NCBI GenBank assembly: GCA_943736015.1
Contig: OX031065.1
Location: forward strand, 26,798,427 to 26,862,426
Direction: 5' to 3'
From: Tridacna crocea
Lineage: Eukaryota; Mollusca; Bivalvia; Cardiida; Cardiidae
Length of the DNA stretch: 64,000 bases
Part shown: positions 1 through 10,927 of the stretch, one piece after another
How the letters are laid out: each line of letters starts with the position of its first letter
Numbering within the stretch: the stretch's first letter is position 1
The notes under the pieces: model-generated
Database searches by the model: none
The model's input: only the letters and a program-made list of their open reading frames with translations
Told to the model about the DNA's origin: nothing
Translations under genes and position numbers: made by a program

Positions 1-412
1 CAGAACAACTATGAGCCACATGGTGTTATGGACTTCCGGTCTCTCTCAGGTGTAGTATAAATCACGGTTTTTAAAGAGCGCGATCATCCAGAACGACATG
101 CTAGTGTATACATGTGAGGCCAAAGGCTTTACGAAAATAATGGCAGTAGTTTCTAATTCTAATAAATTCTAATTTATTTAAGAGGTAATGTTATACTGGA
201 AAGGGTCCACAATTTATAATTGCCCATTAATGGCTATGGAATGACATTAGAGAATTATAAATAATAGCTAAATTAGAATAGCCGTTTTTTTTCCTCTCTC
301 TGTCATACCACCACGAGGATTATGTTTGAAAACATAATTGTATTGATTATATTCGGAAATAATTAGCCAAAAAATTAAAATGTCTATTTTTATCATGAAA
401 GTTCTTCATTCA
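1..412. other. AT-rich non-coding DNA, nothing recognised
   Basis: No coding frame, RNA gene or known repeat is visible. It is presumed intron or 5' flank of the zinc-finger gene that starts downstream. Confidence 0.5.
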
Positions 413-630
413 TAACCCTTTTTTTTAAACTACTTTTAGAAAAAGATTTTTGAAAACAATGTAGGAAAAGGAGAAAATGCTGGTAACCAGCATTTTCTCC
501 TTTTGTCCACAGTGTTTCTTCTATCTTGTCCAAGCCAATTTCCAGAATTTTATCCACAAGTAATTTGGTGTCTTTGCATTTTACCAGAGTTTGGCTGGGT
601 CAGAAGTTTTCTCATGTGGTAAAGGGTTGA
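413..630 (+). mobile_element. MITE-A copy, diverged left end
   Basis: The hairpin lies at about 455-525. The right end GGTAAAGGG abuts TTGA, a decayed TTAA, at 627-630, which also serves as the left flank of the next copy. Confidence 0.8.
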
Positions 631-854
631 CTCTTTACCACATGAGAAAATTTTAGACTGGTCCAAATTGAAAGCATTTGCAGACAACAAAATAAAGGTG
701 ACCGAAAATTTGAATTTGTTCTGAGAAGGGTAGAAAACACTTTGGGAAAAGGAGAAAATGCTGGTTACCAGCATTTTCTCCTTTTCCCACAGTGTTGTCA
801 AACCGCGTCTTTCTCAGGGGCGTCAAAAGTAGGAATTGTGTTGTAATGGGTCAA
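627..854 (-). mobile_element. MITE-A copy
   Basis: Full-length reverse copy with the CTGGTTACCAG centre that marks this strand. It shares its left target tetramer with the preceding copy, forming a head-on pair. Confidence 0.88.
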
Positions 855-1028
855 ACCTGTGCTTAGTAATCAGGTAGTCTTATAACTGACCATAGGAAAA
901 CAGATTTGGAAAACTTTGGTAATGCTATTCAATAGCCAGCCTTTTCTCACATTGTTTGCCTATGCATCTCAGTGGCACATCCTGTCATTTTAGCCATATA
1001 TATGTGCTTTGTTGTCTGCAACAAAGCT

Positions 1029-1252
1029 TTGACCATAATTATGATCCCAAGTTTGGATGACCCTGAAGAAGAGGGCATTGGAAAACATCGCAGGAAAAGG
1101 AGGAAATGCTGGTAACCAGCATTTTCTCCTTTTCCCGCAATGTTTTCTATCCTATCACTAAACAATTGCACTGTTTGAGCCATTGAAATTGTCCTCTGCA
1201 AATGCTCTCAGTTTGTACGAGGCTAAAATTTTGTCATCTGGTAAAGGGTTGT
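1029..1252 (+). mobile_element. MITE-A copy
   Basis: Full-length but older copy. TTGA at 1029 and GGTAAAGGGTT at 1241 mark the ends, and the right half has the CCATTGAAATTG variant. Confidence 0.82.
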
Positions 1253-1363
1253 AATGGTAAACTTGAATTGTAAAGGCTTGATCAGACTGGCAAACTGATA
1301 TGTAGAGGAGGGCAACAGACAAAAACAGGCGGATCTGGTGACAAAATTAATCTCCTACGCCAC

Positions 1364-1590
1364 TTAACTCTTTACCAGACGACAAAATCTTGGACTGGTC
1401 CGAATTCAAAGCATTTTCAGATGACATTATAAATATGGCTCCAAAATTGAAACTTGTTTCGGGAAGGGTAGAAAATATTGTTGGAAAAGAGAAATGCTAG
1501 TTACCAGCATTTTCTCCTTTTCATACAATGTTTTCAAAAGACTTCTTTCTCAGGGTCATTAAAAGTCGGGATTGTGTGGTAAAGAGTTGG
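1364..1590 (-). mobile_element. MITE-A copy
   Basis: TTAACTCTTTACCA at the left and GGTAAAGAGTT at the right. A few bases are missing from the left hairpin arm near 1485. Confidence 0.87.
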
Positions 1591-2132
1591 CTCATGCAAT
1601 TGATGTGTGGAGTGAAGAAGCCACAATGAATGCATGAGCGCAACACATGTATAAAAAAACATGCATGTTTACCGGATATGTTCCGGATAATAAATAGTCT
1701 ATTATAAACATACGATCCATGGAAATGTACCGAACACCAAAGTAGGAGGAAGGTATCAGTCACATGACATGTCGAGGGTAAAACTAGGTGCATCCGAAGT
1801 CTTGTCATTTACACGTCTCTGTCCGTTTTGTCTGGTGGACATTTTTTAACATGCTCAAAACTTCCCACTGGATGGGATGAACTTCAACAGATGTCATGGG
1901 ACTAGTAGCAGATTCATCTGATAAGAAACGGATATAAAACGTATATGAAAGGACACTAACGGATAAAATGATTTTTTATCCGTTACTCATCTGTTAGCTA
2001 GGTGTGACCAAATCTTAAGTTCTTCACTAAACAACAACATGAATGACTTCTCAATGATTAACCTAAAGCATTGGCATCATGAGGAATTCAATGAGGTCCA
2101 AATATTAGAAATTATCAATGAATAATTAGTCC
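1591..2132. other. Non-repetitive DNA with a small hairpin
   Basis: No gene is seen. A 12-bp perfect stem with a 5-nt loop, TAACGGATAAAA paired with TTTTATCCGTTA, lies at 1957-1985. Its role is unknown. Confidence 0.4.
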
Positions 2133-2181
2133 ACATTGCAAGGAAAAAAGAGAAAATGCTGGCAACCAGCATTTTCTCCTT
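2133..2181. mobile_element. MITE-A hairpin fragment
   Basis: Only the palindromic core is left. It joins abruptly to the TATACCCC-type repeat at about 2182. Confidence 0.7.
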
Positions 2182-2300
2182 ATACCCCATCAAAGCGAAT
2201 GTTTTCGGGGGGTATACTGGAATCAGCCTGTCTGTCTCTGTGTCTGTCAGGTTGTCCGTCTGTGTACAAAATACTGAAGTAATTGCCTGTTTCTGTCAAA
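2182..2300 (+). repeat. GGGGGTATA / CTGTCTGTC dispersed repeat
   Basis: A GGGGGGTATACTGG start is followed by a run of CTGTCTGTCTC and TTGTCCGTCTGTG, as in the related copies near 22655 and 25085 (reverse). The class is not known to me. Confidence 0.5.
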
Positions 2301-2365
2301 GCGCTGGCTGGGGTATTAAGTCACATTCAGTGACAGCTCTAGTTTCTCCTCTGGGATGTTAGGGT

Positions 2366-2612
2366 CCTGTGTGGGTCAGTGGTAAAGTGTAGAATCACTC
2401 TGACCTGGAGGCCCCAAGTGCAAGCCACACTGAATTTAATGAGTGTTGTCGGAGTGTCCTTGGGAAAGACACTTCAAAGTCCCAGCCTATTACTAGTGAA
2501 ACCCAGGAAATACGTGAACATGTAAGCTGTCACCTTATATGACTGAAATAATGTTGATAGGTAATGTTGATAGCGGCCTAAAACACTATTCAATCAATCA
2601 CTCAATCACTTT
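2366..2612 (+). mobile_element. tRNA-derived SINE, group 1
   Basis: The head carries an A-box-like GGGTCAGTGGTAAAGTG and a weakened B box. The body has GGAGTGTCCTTGGGAAAGAC, and the tail ends in CAATCAATCACTCAATCAC. The body aligns along its length with the copy at 55371-55599. No clear target duplication was found. Confidence 0.75.
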
Positions 2613-3273
2613 TCTCTCATGTTAAAACAGGAGATTATTCGGTAAGGAAAAAGAGAAGATTATTTGGTTATGATGAAACATGCGATATTTGAAAAATAAA
2701 TGAAAAATTGTTTCAGATGGGATTTGTTAATTAAAAAAAAAAATGAAAAATGCTCATAATATGTTTTCCCAATTTTGTCACATGATTTTCTCAGGTTGTC
2801 TGTTAAAGAACATTTAGATTTTGGAGTCAAGACTTAATAGGGTTTAAAGAAACAAGAAAAAAAAAGATCCAAAGTGGGAAAGATGTTTGGGCTTATAAAT
2901 GGGGAGTAATTATAAGAATAATTGAAGAAAGATAGTTTTAGAAGAATTAATGTGGCATAAGTTAGATTGAAGGATTTTTCCCTTTGAAATGAAAAGCCTG
3001 AGCAATTCAATTTAAATCGTAATAGGTTTAATATCGTCAGGTTTTAATGACCTTTTGAATTATTCATGTCAGCAAATTAGGAGATTGGTCGGTCCTCTTT
3101 TTTTTTATTTCAAAAAGAAGAAAAGCGATCAGGGAATATTTTTGAAGTGATTTGATTGAAAACAAATTCATGCTATTGAAATTAATTCTAGAATAATTAG
3201 TTTTCTTGTTATTACTGTCACACAGGTTTAAGGAGAGTATGGAAAAGCAGCCATTGCTATATTTTTTGTTTGA
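2613..3273. other. Non-repetitive AT-rich DNA
   Basis: About 660 bp without a recognised repeat or coding frame. It contains several TAATT motifs (for example near 3193), so a conserved non-coding element is possible but unproven. Confidence 0.35.
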
Positions 3274-3422
3274 TTAGTAACCAGCATTTTCACCTTTTTC
3301 CACAACTTTTTCTATCCTGCTTGAAACAAATTTCAAATTTTGAGTTGCACTAATGTTATTTTGTTGTCAGCAATTGCATTCAATTTATTACGGTCTAAAA
3401 TTTTGTTGCTTGGTAGAGTTAA
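3274..3422 (+). mobile_element. MITE-A copy, 5'-truncated
   Basis: It begins within the hairpin's right arm and runs to GGTAGAGTTAA. The TTAA at 3419-3422 is shared with the next copy. Confidence 0.82.
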
Positions 3423-3625
3423 CTCATTACCAGACGACATAAATATTTTAGACTAGTCCAAATCAAAAGCATTTGTAGATGACAAGATAAAAGTGACTGT
3501 AAACATTGTGGGAAATTTAAAGGAGAAAATGCTGGTTACTAGCATTTTCTCCTTTTCCCACAATGTTTTCAAAAGGCTTCTTTTCCAGATGCGTCAAAAG
3601 TAGGGATTGTGTGGTAATGGGTTAA
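3419..3625 (-). mobile_element. MITE-A copy, internally shortened
   Basis: Has the CTCATTACC / GGTAATGGG type of ends. About 25 bp between the AAGTGACTG motif and the hairpin are missing. Confidence 0.86.
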
Positions 3626-3798
3626 AGGGTAAGGTATTAAAAACATGTAGCAATATATCCAAGTTAAACTTTTGATTGCAGAAAAAGAATGATCCATCTT
3701 CATTATGATTATCATTTAAAAAAAAAGTTGTAAAATATTTAATATTGATCAAACTGTAAATCTGCTTTTAAAAACACTTATGTCATACATTTAACCTC

Positions 3799-4027
3799 TT
3801 AACTCTTTACCAAACAACATAATTTTAGACTGATCAAAATTGGAAGTATATTCAGATGACAAAATTAATGTGACTCAAAAGTTGAAATTTGGTTTGGGAA
3901 GGATAGAAAACATTGTGGGAAAAGGAGAAAATGCTGGTTACCAGCATTTTCTCCTTTTCCCACAATGTTTTCTATAGGCTTCTTTCTCAGGGTTGTCAAA
4001 AGTAGGGATTGTGTGGTAATGGGTTAA
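3799..4027 (-). mobile_element. MITE-A copy, well preserved
   Basis: TTAA at both ends (3799-3802, 4024-4027). The hairpin is at about 3908-3974 with a GGTTACC centre. Confidence 0.92.
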
Positions 4028-4032
4028 GCCTT

Positions 4033-4250
4033 TTGACCCACTACCACCCAGTGAGGACCCTGAGAAAGAAGACTGTTGAAAAATTTGTGAAAAAGGATAA
4101 AATGCAGGTTGCCAGCATCTTCTCCTTTTACCACAAAGTTTTCTACCTTTAACAAAACAAACTTCACATTTTCAGTCACTTTTATTTTGTTTTCTGCAAA
4201 TGCTTTTGATTTGGACAAGCCTAAAATATTGTTGTTTGGTAATGAGTCAA
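4033..4250 (+). mobile_element. MITE-A copy, diverged
   Basis: TTGACCCACTACCA at the left and GGTAATGAGTCAA at the right. The hairpin centre has changed to GGTTGCC. It lies only six bases from the previous copy. Confidence 0.82.
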
Positions 4251-4275
4251 ATAAATCTAGTTTTCACAATCCTTA

Positions 4276-4395
4276 AAAAGAATGTTACGAAAACATTGTG
4301 AGGAAGGAGAAAATATTTTTTCTCCTTTTACATTTATCAAGCAGTCCTGAATCTTGATGACCTGAATAAAGAAAACTTTTGAAACATTTGGAAGA
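4276..4395. mobile_element. MITE-A fragments
   Basis: A shortened hairpin lacking the CTGGT centre (4283-4340) is followed by a left-end piece, GATGACCTGAATAAAG. Confidence 0.6.
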
Positions 4396-4404
4396 AAACA
4401 AGAC

Positions 4405-4462
4405 AGTATTGATCAATGATCAGACTTCATGTTTTATATAGTCTGATCTAATTTACACTGGC
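4405..4462. mobile_element. MITE-C palindrome
   Basis: GATCAGACTTCATG pairs with TAGTCTGATC around a short loop. This is a diverged core of the GATCAGACTGCA family. Confidence 0.65.
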
Positions 4463-5963
4463 TGCAAAGGTAGCTTTGAGCATGAGTGGCTCTCTAAGAG
4501 TTTAGACGTTGTTGTCATGTGAAGAGCCAATTTTAATAAAGCCATACTTACACAGCTTGCCTAAAAAAGACTATCGCAGTGAAGTTGCAAAGGTCTTTGA
4601 GAGGTTGCAATGGCATCCCCAAAGGTTGGGGGACTGAATTATACGCAGCCAGTATTTCGAACTTGCACAAGAATCTGGCAGTGGTTATTTGCAGAGATGG
4701 GTTGCAACGCAAACTTCATCGTAGATTATGCGCTGACTGATTGGCAATATGTCAGCGTGTGTTTTTGCCAAGTTCTCTTGGCCACCTTGTGCTGACCCGT
4801 CTGTAAGTAATCACCGCAGATGCAGTGAACTATCAAGATCTGCACACTTGTGGCAATATCGCCAATAGTTTGCAACAGAGTTTCAAGCATGGACAGATCG
4901 TCACTGACTTCAATGTGATTTCAAATGGCACCTGACTAGTCCACAACAGTTCCTCATCATGGGTGCATTCTCATGAAACATGGCTGACTCCATTCTCAGA
5001 TACAAAACAAAATCACCTTGGTTTTCCATTACCAATTCCCTCATTTGATTTTCAAAGTTGTCCAACGTTGACCTTCTTAAAATCTAGGCTTTCAGCCAGT
5101 ACTACCTTTGCTTTCTCTAGCACCCTGCTTAGGTAGACCATCTAAATGAATGCAATATCATACCAATATCAGCTGTAACTGCATACATGTTACCATTCTG
5201 ACGACATGAATAGAAATGATATATCTACTGATAGAGTATAGATTTCAATCACCTTAATGTAACTAATGCTGTTTAGAATTGAAATAGTCACCGAAGGTTT
5301 GTCGATTACTCGCCAAACGGTCTAAACAAATTGCACAACAATGACGGAATATGTACCAAATAATTGCCGACTAATTGCTGCACAATCACTGACTAGTTTC
5401 GAACCTTATCACCAAATGCTTGGGGATCATGTGTGTATTCCATATATGGGCATAGATTAGTTGCAGCAGTCTCATCAGTTGCAGACCCCATCGCTGATAA
5501 ATCAGTCGCAGAGCATTCACATGGCCATCGCTTTTAGCTCTGTGTTACTGTAATAAAAGTGTAGTTTAAAGGATTCGCTTGTCCTGTTTTCACCATCTAA
5601 TCTTGGTTCAGAACTTGCGCTTAACTCCATGACTAGATTGGCTGAGGCAGAACATAATATATAATACAGAGTTAGACTTTTGCATATTTGGTATGAGAAA
5701 CTTGGAGACTTGTGTGTTTTCTTGTGTAACTTCTTGATGAATTTTGGAGACATATACAAATTTAGATTAATTACATGTGATTAATTTAAATAATTAAGAG
5801 CTTTGACATTGATTGAAAATGTAATTAAGATTTTCATCATTAGTCCAGGTAAAAACACTTAATTTATTTCAAAGTAATGAACCAATTTTGTATGTTTACC
5901 TTGTTTCCTCCACTCACAATAAGCTTGATTTTGTAGCAGGGCTGCTTTGGAAGACAGTGTTGA
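4463..5963. other. Non-repetitive DNA, no gene recognised
   Basis: About 1.5 kb with the highest sequence complexity upstream of the exon. Short frames exist, but none shows a domain, a convincing splice context or codon bias. Confidence 0.4.
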
Positions 5964-6108
5964 GGTATTGCTATACCATATTGCCCATTGTTTCAGCATC
6001 TGCCTATGTGTCATCATGCAAAAACTTGGCATTTTCTCATATCTATACCTTGTTGCCCACTGTTTCACTGCCTATGCTTCATAATGCGAAAACTTGGCAT
6101 TTTCTCAT
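5964..6108 (+). repeat. Tandem duplication, ~68-bp unit, two copies
   Basis: The motif ACTTGGCATTTTCTCAT recurs 68 bp apart (6024 and 6092), with the preceding GCCCATTGTTTCA / GCCCACTGTTTCA also repeated. The units are clearly diverged. Confidence 0.75.
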
Positions 6109-6154
6109 GTCTATCTCATATATAAAAAAAAAAACATTAATTTTATATACCACT

Positions 6155-6402
6155 AGTTGTCCGCCTGTCTTCCAATCCGTCCGTCTGTGAACAATTTCTT
6201 GTGTGCGTATTTCTACCGTTTTCATTGGAATAAGTTCAAACTTACCATGGATAATCTCTTTGATGTGTAGATGAGCATGTGACTTTTAAAATTTAGATAT
6301 CTGAAGGCATTCTAGATTTTCACCTGTTTTACTGGCAAGACCCTTTGGGCGTATATGTGTTGCTTTGTGAAGCTCTTGTTCACTTGATATTCTTACTTAA
6401 TT
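6155..6402 (+). repeat. CCGTCCGTCTG-type dispersed repeat
   Basis: Begins TTGTCCGCCTGTC and CCGTCCGTCTGTG, then an AT-rich body. It is interrupted at 6403 by a MITE-A copy and may continue at 6632 into the degenerate array. Confidence 0.4.
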
Positions 6403-6631
6403 TTAATCCATTACCACACAATCCCTACTTTTGACGTCCCTGAGAAAGAAGCCTTTAGAAAACATTGTGGGAAAAGGAGAAAATGCTGGTAACCAGCATT
6501 TTGTCCTTTTCCCACAATGTTTGCTACCCTTCACAAAACAAATTTCAAATTTTCAGTCACTTTTTTTTTGTCATCTGCAAACGCTGTCAATTTGGACAAG
6601 TCTATAATATTGTCGTTTGGTAATGAGTTAA
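6403..6631 (+). mobile_element. MITE-A copy, well preserved
   Basis: TTAA at 6403-6406 and 6628-6631. Ends are CCATTACCAC and GGTAATGAG. One arm base differs (ATTTTGTCC instead of ATTTTCTCC). Confidence 0.92.
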
Positions 6632-6744
6632 AGACCAGCTACTGTGACAGAGCTGTAGTACCGGCATGTTGTAGGGGCTCTGGAGTCACCTTGCACACTG
6701 TCAGTCTGTCTCCTAAAGTCTTGTCTGTCAGCAAAAATTTCAAA

Positions 6745-7215
6745 GTATAAAAGCCATTGACATCAGATACAGATATATTATATTGGGAACACGTGCATTG
6801 CAAAAGATATTAAGTAACTCTGATTTCATTGTTTTTGGAGTTACTGCCTTAAGTTTTTTTCTCAACAGCATGAGTTCAAAATTATAAAAGCATCAAACTT
6901 CAAATACAGCTAGATCACATTAAGGACAAGTGCAGTGCATAAGATCTATGTAATTTGTCTTCAGTAATTTGGGACTTACTGCCTTGTGTTACTGAACATT
7001 TTGAGTTTTTTGTCTTGAGCTTTACTTGCAAAGTATTAAAAACCAATGTTTTCCTATTTAAAATACAGGATATCACATAAAAGACAAGAGAAGTTTGTAT
7101 GATCAGTAGGTCCATCATCATTTTCTTTAAAACTATTGCCCCAAGTTGTTTTTTTTTGCCTAAAGCATTATTTTCAAAACATAGTTGCTATTGACTTGAA
7201 AATTCAAATAAGAAT
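6745..7215 (+). repeat. Degenerate tandem array, ~145-bp unit
   Basis: Three to four diverged units are marked by TATAAAAGC / TATTAAAAAC starts, a GTGCATTGC / GTGCAGTGCA motif and GAGTTACTGCC / GACTTACTGCC. It looks like an old satellite-like repeat; the class is not assigned. Confidence 0.5.
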
Positions 7216-8492
7216 AGGTTAGGTTGAGGTCACAAGAGCAGTCAACAAGACATGCAACTGTTTCTTGTTGTACTGTTTCTGAAAATTTTTTGGTACAATG
7301 TGTTCGGTATTCTTTGAGTTTTCATTCAAATTTTTAGTTTCTGTCAGGCTCATAACTTCCAAAACTGATAGTTGATGGGATTTTTAGTGCTGATATTTGG
7401 TCAAATAATGGTTTTATTTGACTGGATCCTTGCAGTTCTATCAACATCATACCGACCTGGGTCAACAGCGGTTTTGAAATGAGGCATGTGATTACAGAGC
7501 TTTGCGGAAATATGGCATTGCATGTGATCTTGAACATGTATTATTTAAAAAGAAAATTGAAAGTCAGGATAGTGTGGTAAAGACTGATAAAGATTTTTGA
7601 GTAAAGGACAAATCTCTGTCTTGGCATTGTCTGGTCGTAATTAAAACGGCCATCACTTTTGAAAGTGGTCAGTTTTTGGAGAAGACCAGAATTCAGTGTA
7701 CACCGTAATTACATCACATAAACTCCTAATTCAATCACGCCATAATTACTGTTCCCATGGCAACCAAATTCCTTTCCACTAATTACCACGGTCAAACCTA
7801 GTGGTCATTGATTGTCCAGATTTAAAGTCGTTAAAAAAACTGTCACATCCAAGATGTGTCAGGGTACATTTCAAGCAGATCGTGGTGTAGCGTAGCTCTT
7901 ACACTTGTAAGCGGAGTTGTCAATTTCACAGTGGTTTCTCCCTTTGTTTACCTCGAAATGATTTCACAACTTTTACCTGTTAATTTTACCCTAAAGCTCT
8001 ATCATGACTATTTATCTGTGAAGATTAATCCTTCTCCCTATATTGATGCATCCTTCCTGAGTGTCACCCATTAAATAGTTATAGAAAAAGAAGCCAGCCT
8101 TTGCAGTTAATGAAATTTTCTAGTACAATTCTCTGTCAGAACCAGGCTCTCAATTACTGATACTTTTTTTGTCGAAAATGTTAGGGAAATACAAGTTTCT
8201 TTAAAATTAAATTCATTGATAGAAATCAAACGTGATGATGTTTTGAATAAAGGTTTCTTTTGCATCAAATATAAAGGTGTAATCAACAATTAAATACAAG
8301 TAACATTGGTTTTTCTCAGGTTGTATTTTGTCATTTAATGGTCAGTTTAAATGGAGGATCCCTACTACAGTTGTGTTGATATTTTGTCTTTTCTTCTGTA
8401 TGTCTTTGTGTGAAAGGTGATTCAAAGAGGAAACTTTTTAACTTAACAGTGTTCAGGTAGTCTCATCTCTAAATGATGGATAAAAGTACCTT
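7216..8492. other. Repeat-poor interval
   Basis: About 1.3 kb with only a MITE-A right-end scrap near 7556-7590. It includes the TAATTA cluster listed separately. No coding frame is convincing. Confidence 0.45.
7638..7785. promoter_or_regulatory. Candidate enhancer: homeodomain site cluster
   Basis: Four TAATTA sites lie within 148 bp (7638, 7706, 7743, 7780), plus TAATTC at 7727 and an imperfect RFX-like palindrome, GTTCCCATGGCAAC, at 7751-7764. TAATTA is the common core for antennapedia- and paired-class homeodomains. Function is inferred from motif density only. Confidence 0.35.
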
Positions 8493-8757
8493 CTTAATTA
8501 CCTGATACATGTGACTGTGAAGTTGAAAGTGGGATTTCTTTTTCAATCTTTATGGAAAAATTGTGTAGAAAGGAGACTTGACTCAGGTGTTATACCATTT
8601 AGTAATGTAGTCAACTTACATGCTGACTTAATTACCTGATACATGTGACTGTGAAGTTGAAAGTAGGATTTCTTTTTCAATCTTTATGGAAAAATTGTGT
8701 AGAAAGGAGACTTGACTCAGGTGTTACATCATTTAGTAATGTAGTCAACTTACATGC
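8493..8757 (+). repeat. Tandem duplication, 134-bp unit, two copies
   Basis: The unit starting CTTAATTACCTGATACATG at 8493 is repeated at 8627 with only a few differences. The next MITE-A copy starts right where the second unit ends. Confidence 0.93.
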
Positions 8758-8909
8758 AAATTTGAAATTTGTTTTGTGAAGGGTAGAAAACATTGTGGGA
8801 AAAGGAAAAAATGCTGGTTACCAGCATTTTCTCCTTTTCCCACAATGTTTTCTGAGGGCTTTTTTCTCAGGGGTGTCAAAAGTAGAGATTGTGCGTGGTA
8901 ATGGGTTAA
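8757..8909 (-). mobile_element. MITE-A copy, 5'-truncated
   Basis: Starts at the GAAATTTGTTTTGTG motif and runs to GGTAATGGGTTAA. The TTAA at 8906-8909 is shared with the next copy. Confidence 0.85.
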
Positions 8910-9130
8910 CTCTTTATCAGATGACAACATTTTAGACCGGTCTAAACTGAGAGCACTTGCACACGACAAATTAAATTATTCAAAATTGAAAATTGTCTTA
9001 GAAAGGGTAGAAAACATGGAAAATAGAGAAAATGCTGGCTACCACCATTTTCTCCTTTTCCCACAATGTTTTCAAAAGGCTTCTATCTCAGAGGGTCGTA
9101 AAAATGAGGGATTATTTGGTAAAGGGTTAA
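8906..9130 (-). mobile_element. MITE-A copy, diverged
   Basis: TTAACTCTTTATCA to GGTAAAGGGTTAA. The hairpin has lost pairing in the left arm (AACATGGAAAATAG). Confidence 0.86.
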
Positions 9131-9313
9131 AGATTGTGTTTAAAATCATGATTTTTGCTGATTGTTGGCATTACTAAAACTTACAGGCCCAATAGTGGCC
9201 AAAAATCAAACCAGATGTTAAGATGCATAGAACTTGAATTCATACCATTTAAAAATAAAATAAAAAATGTTGAGATGACAGTCTGTTACAGTGTGGAATT
9301 AATATGAAAAGAG

Positions 9314-9542
9314 TTAACCCTTTACCACACAATGATGACTTTTGATGACCCTGAGGTAGAAGCCTCTTTAAAACATTGTGGGAAAAGGAGCAAATGCTGG
9401 TGAACGGCATTTTCTCCTTTTCCCAAGATGTTTTCTACCCTTACCAAATCAAATTTTGATTCGTCAGCCACATTTATTTTGTCTTCTGAAAATGCTTTCA
9501 ATTTGGACCAATGTATAAATTTGTCATTTGGTAAAGAGTTAA
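9314..9542 (+). mobile_element. MITE-A copy
   Basis: TTAA at both ends. The centre reads GGTGAACGG, so the innermost pairing is disturbed. Confidence 0.9.
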
Positions 9543-9899
9543 GCCAACAGACAATAAACAAAACAGATCTAAGATATATTTTCATAATGTTGCTATGTAT
9601 TTAGTTCTAGACAATGAAAGAAAAAGCCATTACTGTATTACAAAATGGTCTTAGAAAATTAATGTTCATTAGAAAATCTATGTCCATTGTCAGGCCAGGA
9701 TGTAATTTGAGTGCAGTAATTATTGTCCTTTGTGGTGAAATGTAGGACATAAACTTTCCGAGAATCTTTTGTAGACAGCCATTGTATAAGTCTTGACTAA
9801 ACAACAAAATTTTTATTCTTGTTTCAAATTGAAAAAGATGACAGATGACAGGTTTAGCCCTTATATAAAACACTTAAATCTGCCTTTTAATTAGCCTGA
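9543..9899. other. Non-repetitive DNA
   Basis: Nothing recognisable was seen in this 357-bp stretch. Confidence 0.4.
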
Positions 9900-9965
9900 C
9901 AGAAAAGGCAATGCTGGTAACCAGCATTTTCTTCTTTTCCCACAATGTTTTCTACACTTCTAAAA
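9900..9965 (+). mobile_element. MITE-A hairpin fragment
   Basis: Keeps GGTAACCAGC and CCCACAATGTTTTCTAC only. Confidence 0.65.
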
Positions 9966-9991
9966 GTTACATACCATTATTTGAAACATAT

Positions 9992-10210
9992 ATAGCTCTT
10001 TATCGAAAAACACAGTCCCAAGACTAGCTGAACTGAAAGTATTTGCATGCAGCAATGTAAGTAAACGTGGCTAAAAGTCTTAGATTTATACCAGAATGGG
10101 TTAGAAAACATTGCCAGAATAGGAGAAAATACCTGTTATTAGCATTTTCTCCTTTCTCCACAGTATTTTCCTAAGGCTTTTTTCTCAGGGATTGTGCGGT
10201 AAAAGGTTCA
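9992..10210 (-). mobile_element. MITE-A copy, diverged
   Basis: CTCTTTATCG start, hairpin near 10088-10155, GGTAAAAGGTTCA end. The flanking TTAA has decayed on both sides. Confidence 0.75.
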
Positions 10211-10375
10211 TTTGTTGACTGCAGATGCTTTCAATTTGGATATGATTAAAAATATGTCATAATGGAAAAGGACAAAATGCTGGTTACCAGTGCAGCAGTT
10301 TCTCCTTTTACCACAGTGTTTGAAACCTTTTTTTTTCATGGTTGTTACATGGCAGGATTGTGTTACAGATCAATG
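10211..10375. mobile_element. Scrambled MITE-A fragments
   Basis: A right-end piece (ACTGCAGATGCTTTCAATTT) is followed by a reverse-orientation hairpin piece from about 10260. The two halves do not form one collinear copy. Confidence 0.55.
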
Positions 10376-10652
10376 ATTGATGACGAAACAACCCTTTCCC
10401 AATTTTGCAGTATCACAGCTGGAGTTGCTCAAGCCAAAATATCTCCAATAAACAGACAGTGTAGATTCATGATCAGATAGCACACAAATAGCACATCATC
10501 AGCTTGTAGTCTGATCTTGACCTTCAGTCTGTTTTTGGAATGGCACTGAACTCATTATTAGACAAAAACACTTGTTTACATTAATTTGTAGCTAGCATTT
10601 TAGCCTTTCTGCTGAAAGTTTTCAAAAGCTCTATTTTCAAGGGCTATTAAAA

Positions 10653-10875
10653 TTAACCAAAGAATCCCAGGTTTTTATGCTCTAGAAGAAGAAGCCGTCT
10701 GAAAGCATCGTGGGAAAAGGAGGAAATGCTGGTCACCAGTATTGTCTCCTTTTCCTACGATGTTTTTTTAATCTTCTAAAGTCAAGTTTCAATTTTTGAA
10801 TCATGATTATTTTATTGTCTGCAAATGCTTTCAATTTGGACAAGTCTAAAAACTTGTTTTGTGGTAAAGAGTTAA
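10653..10875 (+). mobile_element. MITE-A copy just upstream of the coding exon
   Basis: TTAA at 10653 and 10872-10875. Its right end is 52 bp from the splice acceptor. The arms show a paired change at 10709 and 10759 relative to the family. Confidence 0.88.
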
Positions 10876-10903
10876 GGCCCTAATACAGGTGAATAAACAT
10901 CAA

Positions 10904-10927
10904 TGTTTTTTTTCTATATCATTTCAG
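10904..10927 (+). other. Splice acceptor region of the ZFHX exon
   Basis: A T-rich tract (TTTTTTTTCTATATCATTTC) ends in AG at 10926-10927. It is the best acceptor before the start codon. Use is inferred, not shown. Confidence 0.65.

Noticed and set aside
1957-1985. Transcription terminator hairpin
   Set aside because: The stem is real, but this is animal DNA where such hairpins do not mark transcript ends, and no gene ends nearby.
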